The position numbers were made by a program, and so were the translations under genes. Positions 1 through 7,238 of a DNA stretch of 20,798 nucleotides are shown here, piece by piece (position 1 is the first letter of the stretch; each line of letters starts with the position of its first letter). The notes under the pieces were generated by a model. That model was not told the origin of the DNA. It ran no database searches and saw only the letters and a list, made by a program, of their open reading frames with translations. This DNA comes from an uncultured Pseudomonas sp. GTDB taxonomy: Bacteria; Pseudomonadota; Gammaproteobacteria; Pseudomonadales; Pseudomonadaceae. The stretch spans positions 1 to 20,798 of the forward strand of contig NZ_CAMPHI010000065.1 in NCBI RefSeq assembly GCF_946885955.1. Direction: 5' to 3'.

Positions 1-2
1 TC

Positions 3-1187
3 TCGCTGTCCTGCCAGAACTGCCCGGACGTGGTCCAGGCGCTGAACCTGATGGCGGTGCTCAACCCGAATATCCGCCATGTGGCGATCGACGGCGCGCT
101 GTTCCAGGCGGAAGTCGAAACGCGGCAGATCATGTCGGTGCCGAGCATCTACCTTAACGGCGAGCTGTTCAGCCAGGGTCGCATGGGCGTCGAAGAGATT
201 CTCGCCAAGATCGACACCGGCGCCAGCGCCCGCGACGCCGACAAGCTCAACGCCAAGGACGCCTTCGATGTGCTGGTGGTCGGTGGCGGTCCGGCTGGCG
301 CCGCAGCGGCCATCTATGCGGCGCGTAAAGGTATTCGTACCGGTGTGGCGGCCGAGCGTTTCGGCGGCCAGGTGCTCGATACCATGGCCATCGAGAACTT
401 CATCTCGGTGCAGGAAACCGAAGGGCCGAAGCTGGCCCGCGCTTTGGAAGAGCACGTCAAGCAATACGACGTCGACATCATGAACCTGCAGCGCGCCAGC
501 GCCATCGTGCCCGCCAAGGAGGCTGGCGACCTGCATGAAGTGCGCTTCGAGAGCGGCGCATCACTCAAGGCCAAGACCCTGATTCTCGCCACCGGCGCGC
601 GCTGGAGGGAGATGAACGTACCCGGCGAGCAGGAATACCGCGGCAAGGGCGTGGCCTACTGCCCGCACTGCGACGGCCCGCTGTTCAAGGGCAAGCGCGT
701 CGCGGTGATTGGCGGCGGCAACTCCGGCGTCGAGGCGGCCATCGATCTGGCGGGCATAGTCGCGCATGTCACCTTGCTGGAATTCGACAGCCAGCTGCGT
801 GCCGATGCGGTGTTGCAGCGCAAACTGTTCAGCCTGCCGAACGTCAGCGTGATCACCAGCGCCCTGACCAGCGAGGTGACCGGCGACGGTCAGAAGGTCA
901 ACGGCCTGGTGTACAAGGACCGCAACTCCAGCGAGTTCCACACCATCGAGCTGGAAGGCATCTTCGTGCAGATCGGCCTGTTGCCCAATAGTGATTGGCT
1001 CAAGGGCACTATCGAGCTGTCGCCGCGTGGCGAGATCATTGTCGATGCCCGTGGCGAAACCTCGCTGCCGGGTATCTTCGCCGCGGGCGACGTGACCACG
1101 GTGCCGTACAAGCAGATCGTCATCGCCGTGGGCGAGGGTGCCAAAGCGTCGCTCAGCGCCTTCGACCATTTGATCCGTCACAACTGA
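3..1187 (+). CDS. ahpF: Alkyl hydroperoxide reductase subunit F (AhpF), 5'-truncated by window edge
   Basis: AhpF is the cytoplasmic NADH-dependent flavoprotein that re-reduces the peroxiredoxin AhpC during peroxide detoxification. The frame is open from base 3 to the TGA at 1185-1187, so about 125 N-terminal residues (E. coli AhpF is 521 aa) lie outside the window. The visible part opens with the N-terminal redox pair CQNC (bases 12-23), matching the thioredoxin-like NTD disulfide of AhpF. The FAD-binding GGGPAG follows near base 285, then the catalytic CPHC at 660-671, the NAD-binding VIGGGNSG after it, and the C-terminal [11 protein letters not shown] motif near 1072. The combination of two CxxC motifs separates AhpF from plain thioredoxin reductase. 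All redox cysteines in view are intact. It ends at a strong terminator, so it is probably the last gene of its unit; ahpC would be expected upstream. Confidence 0.97.
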   Translation, partial: SLSCQNCPDVVQALNLMAVLNPNIRHVAIDGALFQAEVETRQIMSVPSIYLNGELFSQGRMGVEEILAKIDTGASARDADKLNAKDAFDVLVVGGGPAGAAAAIYAARKGIRTGVAAERFGGQVLDTMAIENFISVQETEGPKLARALEEHVKQYDVDIMNLQRASAIVPAKEAGDLHEVRFESGASLKAKTLILATGARWREMNVPGEQEYRGKGVAYCPHCDGPLFKGKRVAVIGGGNSGVEAAIDLAGIVAHVTLLEFDSQLRADAVLQRKLFSLPNVSVITSALTSEVTGDGQKVNGLVYKDRNSSEFHTIELEGIFVQIGLLPNSDWLKGTIELSPRGEIIVDARGETSLPGIFAAGDVTTVPYKQIVIAVGEGAKASLSAFDHLIRHN

Positions 1188-1218
1188 TCCCAGCGCGCTA
1201 ATCGCTGGGTCCAGGACG

Positions 1219-1251
1219 AAGCGGACAACCTGCAGGGTTGTCCGCTTTTTT
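1219..1251 (+). terminator. Rho-independent terminator of ahpF
   Basis: A perfect 12-bp stem, AAGCGGACAACC (1219-1230) paired with GGTTGTCCGCTT (1236-1247), closes a 5-nt loop and runs into a T tract (1246-1251). It lies 31 nt after the ahpF stop codon. The position and structure are textbook for intrinsic termination of ahpF. Confidence 0.93.
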
Positions 1252-1357
1252 GTGCCTGGTACTCCTGTTGGGTGTCGTGTCGCCGGGCCTCGGGCGAGCT
1301 TTGCCCTCTCTTCGCCACATGACGGACAGGTAGCCCGCGGGGCTTTAGGGTATCCGC

Positions 1358-1927
1358 TCAGGCGGTTTCGCCGGTGTTCTGTTCGATCAGCAGGCGGCGG
1401 GTGGTTTTCAGCAGGCGATCGGACAGCTCCGGGTCGCTGACGCTGCGCGACAGCAGCAGGGCGCCGACCATGGCGCTCAGAATCAACACGCTTTGCTCGT
1501 CCGCATGCTCGCTGTTGAGGCAGGCTTGGATCGTGCTCAGACGGCTGCGCACCAGGTCGTCGGTGGTCGGGCTGGGCGCGCCGCGCTGGCCCAGTTCGGC
1601 CGAGATGGTCGGCAACGGGCAACCTTCGCCGGGGTTGGCGCGGTGCGACGTCGATAGATAACCGCGGATCAGGCCGGCCAGGGGCTGGTCGCTGTCGGTC
1701 ATCTTGGTGGTTACGGCGGTCAGCGTGTCGGCGCTTTGGCGCAGCGCGGTCTCCACCAGCTCGTCTTTCGATTTGAAGTGCGCATAGAAGCCGCCGTGGG
1801 TCAGCCCCAGGGATTTCATCAAGGGTTGCAGGCCGGTGGCGCCGACACCATCGCGGCGGAACAGCCGCGCAGCTTCATCGATTATGCGCTGGCGGGTCTG
1901 GGCTTTGTGGTCTTCTGCGTAGCGCAT
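1358..1927 (-). CDS. TetR/AcrR-family transcriptional repressor
   Basis: A 189-aa DNA-binding regulator. The N-terminal ~55 residues form the TetR helix-turn-helix: a first helix around TRQRIIDEAARLFRRDG, then the recognition part around LTHGGFYAHFKSKDEL. The remainder is the ligand-binding/dimer domain, which includes a GCPLPTISAELGQ stretch typical of one Pseudomonas TetR subgroup. The ATG at 1925-1927 is preceded by a very good Shine-Dalgarno (GGAGGAG). The gene is divergent from the MFS exporter at 2144, and a 20-bp dyad sits in between over its own putative -10, so autoregulation and repression of the exporter are the natural inference. The ligand is unknown. The family assignment is firm; the target assignment rests on context only. 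Confidence 0.93.
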   Translation of the reverse strand: MRYAEDHKAQTRQRIIDEAARLFRRDGVGATGLQPLMKSLGLTHGGFYAHFKSKDELVETALRQSADTLTAVTTKMTDSDQPLAGLIRGYLSTSHRANPGEGCPLPTISAELGQRGAPSPTTDDLVRSRLSTIQACLNSEHADEQSVLILSAMVGALLLSRSVSDPELSDRLLKTTRRLLIEQNTGETA

Positions 1928-2053
1928 ACGGCTCCTCCAGGGATTTCTCAGCCTTCAAATGCTGGCCGTCATCTTACACCCGGACTTCGTATCAGTCCGC
2001 GATCCCTGCGCGCTCGCCATGACTCTGTCGCTCGGGCAGGGTATGCCAATTAA

Positions 2054-2076
2054 ATTATAGACGTAATGTAATCTAT
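2054..2076 (-). promoter_or_regulatory. Putative -10 box and TetR operator between regulator and exporter
   Basis: On the minus strand a perfect TATAAT (2054-2059) could be the -10 of the TetR gene. It overlaps an inverted repeat ATAGA-N10-TCTAT at 2057-2076. The segment is A/T-rich in an otherwise GC-rich region. An operator lying over a promoter between divergent regulator and transporter genes is the usual TetR arrangement. No clear -35 was found for the minus-strand promoter, and the exporter's own promoter is not evident, so the exact promoter call is tentative. Confidence 0.5.
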
Positions 2077-2143
2077 TGAATTATGGTTGTCATTCAATTG
2101 CTCGGCACACCTTGCACCGATCCCTGAATACAGGACAGACGCC

Positions 2144-3352
2144 ATGCAAACCTCTCCATCTCCGTCCCGCGACTTGCTGCTGATTCTGGTGGCCTTGACC
2201 GCACTGGGGGAAATTTCCACGCAATTGATCATCCCCAGCCTTGGGGCTATCGAGTTGATCATGTCGGCGCGCCCGGGCAGCAGCCTGCTGGCGTTGTCGT
2301 CTTTCGTCGCCGCCTTTGGTCTCGGTCAGCTATGGCTGGGGCCGCTGTCCGACCGCATCGGCCGGCGTCCGGTGTTGCTCGCCGGCCTGGCGGTCTACCT
2401 GCTCGCCACGCTGTGGATGCTGCTGGCCAGCAGCATGGGCGAATTCATCGCCGCGCGCGTGCTGCAGGGGCTCAGTGCCTGTGCCGCACTGGTACTGGCG
2501 CGCGCCATCGTGCGGGATGTATGGCAGGCGCAAGCCGGGCCGGCGCTGGCGTTGACGGTGATCGGCATGCTCTGTGCGATTGCCTTGTCACCGATGATCG
2601 GCGGCGTGTTGACCCTGTATGGTGGCTGGCGTGCGCCGATTCTACTGGCCCTGCTGATCGGTTTTGGCGCCGTGTTGGCCGTGCTCGCTCGCTACCGTGA
2701 GAGCAACCGCAATCTCGATCCGCAGGCCGGGCAACTGAGCCGTCTGGGTGGCAACTACGCCGACCTGCTACGTGCTGCTTCATTCCGCGCGCTGGCGCTG
2801 ACGCTGGCCTGCACCTATGGGGCGATGTTCGCGGTGATAGCCGGCTCATCGGCGGCCTATATCGGTTTGCTTCACTTGAGCCCGGCGCAATACGGCATCA
2901 CCTTCGGGGCGATCGTTTCCGCATTGATTGCCGGTGCACGGTTCACCCAGCTGCGGATCATGCAGTGGGGACCCGAAAAAATCGTCGCCATCGGCGTCGC
3001 CTTGGTCGCGGCCGGCGCGCTTGCCACCTTCTCGGTTTATCTGCTGTTCGGCTTGTCGGTAGTGGGGCTGTCGCTCCCCCAGGTGTTGGTGACCCTAGGC
3101 GGCGGCATGTTGCTACCGGCCTCGGTGGCCGGTGCGGTCATCCCCAACGCCCACCGCGCCGGTCTGGCGGCGGGGTTCATGGGCTTTGCGCAGATGGCAG
3201 GGGCGACCTGCAGCGGTTTGCTGCTCAGCCTGTTGGCCGATGGCACGGCCTGGCCCATGGTGTTGCTCAACTGCGTATTCGCGGTAGCGGCGTTCAGCGC
3301 TTTTCACCTATTGCGCCCGCGACCTGCGGTGAGCGCGGTGTTGGCTCGCTGA
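2144..3352 (+). CDS. MFS drug-resistance transporter, Bcr/CflA type
   Basis: A 402-aa inner-membrane proton-coupled exporter with about 12 hydrophobic segments. MFS motif A is seen as GPLSDRIGRRP (residues ~66-76) between TM2 and TM3. The following RVLQGLSAC...LARAIVRD is characteristic of the Bcr/CflA (DHA1) group, which includes bicyclomycin and chloramphenicol exporters. The ATG at 2144 is chosen over the in-frame start at 2087 because AGGA lies 8 nt upstream and the protein then begins just before TM1. The gene is divergent from a TetR regulator and separated from it by a probable operator, suggesting inducible efflux of a small molecule. The 3' end overlaps the antisense GNAT gene by 59 bp. 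Substrate is not predictable from sequence. Confidence 0.92.
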   Translation: MQTSPSPSRDLLLILVALTALGEISTQLIIPSLGAIELIMSARPGSSLLALSSFVAAFGLGQLWLGPLSDRIGRRPVLLAGLAVYLLATLWMLLASSMGEFIAARVLQGLSACAALVLARAIVRDVWQAQAGPALALTVIGMLCAIALSPMIGGVLTLYGGWRAPILLALLIGFGAVLAVLARYRESNRNLDPQAGQLSRLGGNYADLLRAASFRALALTLACTYGAMFAVIAGSSAAYIGLLHLSPAQYGITFGAIVSALIAGARFTQLRIMQWGPEKIVAIGVALVAAGALATFSVYLLFGLSVVGLSLPQVLVTLGGGMLLPASVAGAVIPNAHRAGLAAGFMGFAQMAGATCSGLLLSLLADGTAWPMVLLNCVFAVAAFSAFHLLRPRPAVSAVLAR

Positions 3353-3776
3353 GCGAAAGCCGCTCGGCCCGCTGCGCCAATGGTGATGCCGGCTTCCATG
3401 GTGTCGGTGCGCGGACCATGGCGATCAGCTGTTTGCTGCGTTGATAACGCTGCAGGCGCTGGGCCAGGCTATGGGGCAGTGCATCGCAAGGCGTGAAATC
3501 AAGGCGTAGGTAGAACGCCGCCAATTGTGGATGGCAAAACAGCCAGACCGGTTCGCTGTGATCGGCCAGCGCATGCTCGATCAAACGGCTGGCGATGCCC
3601 TGGCCACGTAGCGGCGACGCGACCAGCAGGCTGGTCAGCCAAACCCCCGATTCGACCGGTCGCAGGCACAAGGCCGCGCCTATCTCAACGTGCTCGGCGA
3701 CCCATATCCGGTCCGTGGGGTGGGTGCGCACGGCGCTGCGCTGTGCGCGGTAGAACTTTTCCGCGAGCGGTTTCAA
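3294..3776 (-). CDS. GNAT-family N-acetyltransferase (start uncertain)
   Basis: About 160 aa with the acetyl-CoA-binding motif A (LRGQGIASRLIEHAL, residues ~56-70) preceded by a beta-strand region (VWLTSLLVASP). The WLFCHPQLAAFYLRLDF segment is the typical GNAT C-terminal half, so it probably transfers an acetyl group to an unknown amine. The coordinates begin at a TTG codon with no Shine-Dalgarno. The frame stays open upstream to a TAA at 3816-3818, and the extra residues (LHYRALPPS, ahead of LKPLAEKFYR) look like genuine N-terminus, so translation may start at a CTG near 3801-3803; no ATG or GTG is available. The 3' end overlaps the MFS gene on the opposite strand. The family call is good, while the start and substrate are unknown. 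Confidence 0.8.
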   Translation of the reverse strand: MKPLAEKFYRAQRSAVRTHPTDRIWVAEHVEIGAALCLRPVESGVWLTSLLVASPLRGQGIASRLIEHALADHSEPVWLFCHPQLAAFYLRLDFTPCDALPHSLAQRLQRYQRSKQLIAMVRAPTPWKPASPLAQRAERLSLSEPTPRSPQVAGAIGEKR

Positions 3777-3892
3777 CGAAGGGGGAAGGGCGCGGTAGTG
3801 CAGATCGGGCGTCCGTTATCAGAGGGTTGAAGTGCTGCTGCGCGGCCAAGCATAACCGGGCAGGGGCAATAAGGCGCGGTCAGCGGGCGGTG

Positions 3893-3913
3893 ACTGTTCG
3901 ACTGGTTAACAGT
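3893..3913. promoter_or_regulatory. Inverted repeat upstream of the phosphatase/kinase operon
   Basis: A perfect 6-bp inverted repeat, ACTGTT-N9-AACAGT, lies about 105 bp upstream of the PP2C start codon, close to an A/T-richer patch containing TTATAC (around 3931) that could be a -10. It could be an operator for the signalling operon, or chance. No cognate regulator is identified. Confidence 0.25.
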
Positions 3914-3985
3914 TCGCCGGCAAATTGCCCTTATACCGGTGACAGCCACGCTGTACGGTCGCATCATGGGCGCTCATGCGCGTTT

Positions 3986-4004
3986 GCCGGGGCGGTTCCC
4001 CGGC
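3986..4004 (+). other. GC-rich hairpin in the leader of the PP2C gene
   Basis: A perfect 7-bp stem, GCCGGGG and CCCCGGC around a CGGTT loop, ends 14 nt before the PP2C ATG. This start codon has only a weak ribosome-binding site (an AGAAG-like stretch between the hairpin and the ATG). The stem might influence translation initiation; this is inference. Confidence 0.3.
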
Positions 4005-4018
4005 TCCAGAAGCTGCCG

Positions 4019-4828
4019 ATGACCTTGAACGAAGAATCCCTGATCTATGCCGGGCAAAGCGTCGCCGGCAAAGTGCGGGGGCATAACGAAGATGCCTTGC
4101 TGTGCTGCCCCGATTTGCATCTGTGGGCGGTGGCCGACGGTATGGGTGGGCATAGTTGCGGTGAAGTGGCCAGTGCCTTGGCGCTGGAAACCTTGCAGAG
4201 CGCCTGTACCGCCGACGTATCTCTGGTCGATGCGGTGCACGCGGCGAACCGGGCGATTGTCGCCGCCGCGGCCAGCGATAGCCAAGGTCGCGGCATGGGC
4301 ACCACGCTGGTCGCGGTGCGCTTCGAAGGCGGCGATTTCCATATGGTCTGGGTCGGTGACAGCCGCGCCTACCGGGTTGGCGCCGAACATATCGAGCGCC
4401 TGACCCATGACCACAGCTGGGTGCAGTCGATGATTGACGCGGGGCAGATGAGCCCCGGCGAAGCGCGTAGCCATCCGCAGCGTAATGTGATCCTGCGTTG
4501 TCTGGGGCGCGACGATCAAACGCTCGAAGTGGGCGCGATACAAGGTCGGCTGGGCACCGACGAACTGCTGCTGCTGTGCAGCGACGGCCTGACCGGCGAA
4601 CTCGACGACGAGCAGATCCATCAGCTGTGCAGCAACGCGCAGACCCTCGACGAGCTGGTGACGCAACTGATCGACGCAGCCAATCGCATGGGTGGCAACG
4701 ACAATATTTCCTGCATCGTGCTGGCTCGCAGCGTACCGCCGCCCAGCCAGGAGAGCAGAGCGCGCGGTTTGCTCAGCCGTCTGTTCAGCCTGCGCAAGAA
4801 ATCGCCCGATGCGGGGCAGCAGCCATGA
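4019..4828 (+). CDS. PP2C-type (PPM) Ser/Thr protein phosphatase, PppA/Stp1-like
   Basis: A 269-aa metal-dependent protein phosphatase that would dephosphorylate targets of the kinase encoded immediately downstream. All metal-binding motifs are present: RGHNED (residues 20-25), VADGMGGH (38-45), GTTLV (94-98), WVGDSRAYR (111-119), CSDGLTG (187-193) and GGNDN (225-229). Asp40, Asp189 and Asp228 are the expected ligands. There is no signal peptide or membrane segment, so it is cytoplasmic. Start at 4019 (MTLNEES) is chosen because the PPM fold begins about 10 residues later; the longer upstream frame is non-homologous. Its stop overlaps the kinase start (ATGA, 4825-4828), showing translational coupling. 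Similar phosphatases occur in T6SS clusters (PppA, Stp1), but no secretion gene is seen here. Confidence 0.95.
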   Translation: MTLNEESLIYAGQSVAGKVRGHNEDALLCCPDLHLWAVADGMGGHSCGEVASALALETLQSACTADVSLVDAVHAANRAIVAAAASDSQGRGMGTTLVAVRFEGGDFHMVWVGDSRAYRVGAEHIERLTHDHSWVQSMIDAGQMSPGEARSHPQRNVILRCLGRDDQTLEVGAIQGRLGTDELLLLCSDGLTGELDDEQIHQLCSNAQTLDELVTQLIDAANRMGGNDNISCIVLARSVPPPSQESRARGLLSRLFSLRKKSPDAGQQP

Positions 4829-6348
4829 GCGAAACCTTGATCGAAATACCCGGCTACAAGGTGCACGGCTTGCTCGGCCAAGGCGGCATGGCCGAGGTCT
4901 ACCTCGCCACCCAACAGTCGCTGCACCGCAAGGTCGCGGTGAAGGTGTTGCTGAGCGCCGACGACCAGGCCTTCAGCCAGCGCTTTATCAAGGAAGGCCA
5001 CATCGTCGCCTCCCTGCATCACCCCTCGATCATCACCATCCACGACATCGACCAGTTGGCCGACGGCCGTTACTACCTGGCGATGGAGTTCGTCCCCGGT
5101 GGCGACCTGGCGCAGCACCGGGGCGAGATATTCGCGCCGCAGCGTGCCCTGGAGATCGTCCGGCAGATCGCCAGCGGTCTGGCCGTGGTGCATGAAAAGG
5201 GCCTGGTGCACCGCGATATCAAACCGGCCAATATCCTCTTTCGCGAAGACGGCACCGCGGTGATCACCGATTTCGGCGTGGCCAAGGAGGTGGAGCTGGA
5301 TCACGACCTCACTCAATTCGGCATCGCCGTCGGCAGCCCGGCGTACAGCAGCCCGGAGCAGGCGCAATGCCAGGCGCTGGATGCGCGCAGCGATATCTAC
5401 AGCCTGGGCGTGATTCTGCTGGAGATGCTCACCGGCACCAATGCCTTCCGTGGCGCCAGCTATCCGCAGACCGTGATGAACCACGTACAAATGGCCGTGC
5501 CCGAATTGCCCGGGCCGTTGCGCGAGTATCAGTGGCTGCTCGACAGAATGCTGGCCAAGGACCCGGACGAGCGCTTCGCCGACTGCCGCGTGCTGTTGGC
5601 CAGCCTGGACGAAATGTGCGGGTCCGAGCTGGACGGCACGCAGAGCGCGCGGGCGCCGAAACCCACCAGGGCGCGCCAGTCTCAGACCCGCCCCCTGTTG
5701 CTGTGGCTGCTGGTCAGCGTGCTGCTGGGCAGCGCGACGGTCGGCGGCTACTACCTCTACCAGCAGAAGCGGATCATCGACTACCTGGCCAGGGGCGAGG
5801 AACGTCTGGATGAGGGTCGCTTGCTCGAACCGCCGCAGGATAACGCCGACTTCTACTTCCGCCAGGCCTTGGCCCTGGATGGCGACAACGCTGGCGCCCT
5901 CGATGGCTTGCGGCGGGTATTGCAGGCGCGCCTGGACGGTTATCTGACCCAGGCCGAGCAACGTCTGGGCGAGGGCCAATTGCTGCAGCCCGAAGACGAC
6001 AGCGCAACCTATTACTTTCGTCAGGTGCTGGCCTGGGAGCCGGACAACCTGCTGGCCCTGGCCGGCCTCGACCGCATTGCGCAGCGTTTTATCGAACGCA
6101 GCGAGGCCGCTTATGGGCGCCGTGAGTTCGCCGATGCGCTGGCCTATATCGAGCAGGGCCTGGAGGTCGCGCCGAACAATGAAACGTTGCTGCAGCTGCG
6201 CGCCGATCACCAACGCCGTACCCGCGTGGCGCAAGCGCCGCGGCCGGCCAGCAAGGCACGCAGCACATCGACGGCGCGCACGTCGGATGCGCCAGCGGCC
6301 CGGCAAAACCCGATCAAGCGCCTATGGAATAACCTCTTCAACGATTGA
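4825..6348 (+). CDS. Membrane-anchored Hanks-type Ser/Thr kinase with C-terminal repeat domain
   Basis: 507 aa. The N-terminal ~260 residues are a complete eukaryotic-like kinase domain: glycine loop GQGGMAEVY (18-26), VAVK with Lys40, alpha-C Glu57, catalytic HRDIKPANI (129-137), DFG (149-151), SPAYSSPEQ (171-179) and DARSDIYSLGVIL (187-199). A basic linker and one TM helix (about 290-311) follow. The ~195-residue C-terminal part should therefore be periplasmic. It holds two copies of a TPR-like motif (about 317-367 and 368-420; both contain RL-EG-LL-P, then YFRQ-LA and a DN-ALAGL-like end) plus a third, looser helical repeat to about 452. The kinase is active-looking. It is coupled to the upstream phosphatase by ATGA overlap and is 11 nt from the FHA gene. 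It resembles T6SS PpkA/Stk1 kinases in architecture, but the signal it senses is unknown. Confidence 0.95.
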   Translation: MSETLIEIPGYKVHGLLGQGGMAEVYLATQQSLHRKVAVKVLLSADDQAFSQRFIKEGHIVASLHHPSIITIHDIDQLADGRYYLAMEFVPGGDLAQHRGEIFAPQRALEIVRQIASGLAVVHEKGLVHRDIKPANILFREDGTAVITDFGVAKEVELDHDLTQFGIAVGSPAYSSPEQAQCQALDARSDIYSLGVILLEMLTGTNAFRGASYPQTVMNHVQMAVPELPGPLREYQWLLDRMLAKDPDERFADCRVLLASLDEMCGSELDGTQSARAPKPTRARQSQTRPLLLWLLVSVLLGSATVGGYYLYQQKRIIDYLARGEERLDEGRLLEPPQDNADFYFRQALALDGDNAGALDGLRRVLQARLDGYLTQAEQRLGEGQLLQPEDDSATYYFRQVLAWEPDNLLALAGLDRIAQRFIERSEAAYGRREFADALAYIEQGLEVAPNNETLLQLRADHQRRTRVAQAPRPASKARSTSTARTSDAPAARQNPIKRLWNNLFND

Positions 6349-6359
6349 GGTAGATGTGC

Positions 6360-7238
6360 ATGCTCAGGATTCATTTCAGCGATAACCGCCAAGCGCCGAT
6401 CTGGTTGGTCGACGAGCGCTTCACCATTGGCCAGGACAGCCGCAACAGCCTGGTGTTGTCCGACCCGGGCATCAGCCCCTTTCACGCGGAAATTCGCCAG
6501 GACCAGGGCTTCTATTACCTCAGCGATGTCTCCGGCCAGGGCGGCGTGTCCGTAAACGATGAGCGTGTCGCGGCGCGTTTCCAGTTGCGTGCCGACGACC
6601 GCGTACGCATGGGGACGGTCGAGATCTTGCTGGTCGACCCGGCCAGGAGCAAGGTCAGGAGCGAAACCGCACCGCGCTGGTTCGTACAGGTCATCAGCGG
6701 CGAGCACGAAGGCAAGAAGTTCCATATCAACGGCTCGATGACCTTCGGCCGTTCGAGCAAATGCGAGCTGTGTTTCAGCGACCTGGAGCTGTCGCGGCGC
6801 CACTGCGAGTTCTACCTCAAGGACGACGTACTGGAGGTCAAGGACCTGGCCTCGGCCAATGGTGTGATGGTCAACCAGCAGAAGGTCGGCACCGCCGTGC
6901 TGCAACCGGGCGACCAGCTGAAGATGGGCTCGGTGAGCCTGCTGGTGATAGGTCCCAAGGTCGCGGTCGCCCAGGTCGAAGATGAAGACGCCACTGTGTT
7001 CATGCGCGCCATCGACCTGCCCAAACCTATCCGCAACTCACCGCCGCCGCGGGCGGCCGTCGCTCAGCCGGTGGCCAGGGCCAACCCGTTGCGCACCTCC
7101 GCCCAGGTAAAGCCTGCGGCGAAACCGCTACCGGTTGGCGCTGGCACTCTTCGCTCGAACAAGCCGTTGCTGGTCGTGGCGGTGGCTGTCGTGCTGCTCT
7201 GTGTGGTCACTGCCCTGGCGGTCGCCCGACTGTTTTAG
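6360..7238 (+). CDS. Tandem FHA-domain protein with C-terminal membrane anchor
   Basis: 292 aa. Two forkhead-associated (phosphothreonine-binding) domains are seen: FHA1 about residues 20-92 (FTIGQDSRNSLVL, then SPFH, then VSVND) and FHA2 about 107-198 (FGRSSKCELCF, SRRHCEF, SANGVMVN). Both keep the G-R/Q, S-x-x-H and N signature positions. A Pro/Ala-rich linker leads to one hydrophobic helix (269-289) at the very C-terminus, so it is likely tail-anchored with the FHA domains in the cytoplasm. An acidic EDEDATVF motif (Thr212) after FHA2 could be a kinase site. ATG 6360 is preferred over 6354 because GAGG at 6347-6350 is better spaced from it. It is the third gene of the phosphatase-kinase operon and the obvious reader of kinase phosphorylation. 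Its stop overlaps that of the convergent lipoprotein gene. Confidence 0.93.
   Translation: MLRIHFSDNRQAPIWLVDERFTIGQDSRNSLVLSDPGISPFHAEIRQDQGFYYLSDVSGQGGVSVNDERVAARFQLRADDRVRMGTVEILLVDPARSKVRSETAPRWFVQVISGEHEGKKFHINGSMTFGRSSKCELCFSDLELSRRHCEFYLKDDVLEVKDLASANGVMVNQQKVGTAVLQPGDQLKMGSVSLLVIGPKVAVAQVEDEDATVFMRAIDLPKPIRNSPPPRAAVAQPVARANPLRTSAQVKPAAKPLPVGAGTLRSNKPLLVVAVAVVLLCVVTALAVARLF

Noticed and set aside
561..1622. 353-codon open frame antisense to ahpF
   Set aside because: It lies wholly across ahpF, the terminator and the TetR gene, has no recognisable domain and has His/Arg/Ala-rich composition typical of high-GC shadow frames.
4621..6306. 561-codon open frame antisense to the kinase
   Set aside because: Full overlap with a gene whose every kinase motif is intact; the antisense product is low-complexity Gln/Ala/Leu-rich and has no ribosome-binding site.
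4019..7238. Calling the phosphatase-kinase-FHA genes a T6SS cluster
   Set aside because: No TssB/C, Hcp, VgrG, TssM, ClpV or TagF coding sequence is in the window; only the regulatory trio is shared with such clusters.
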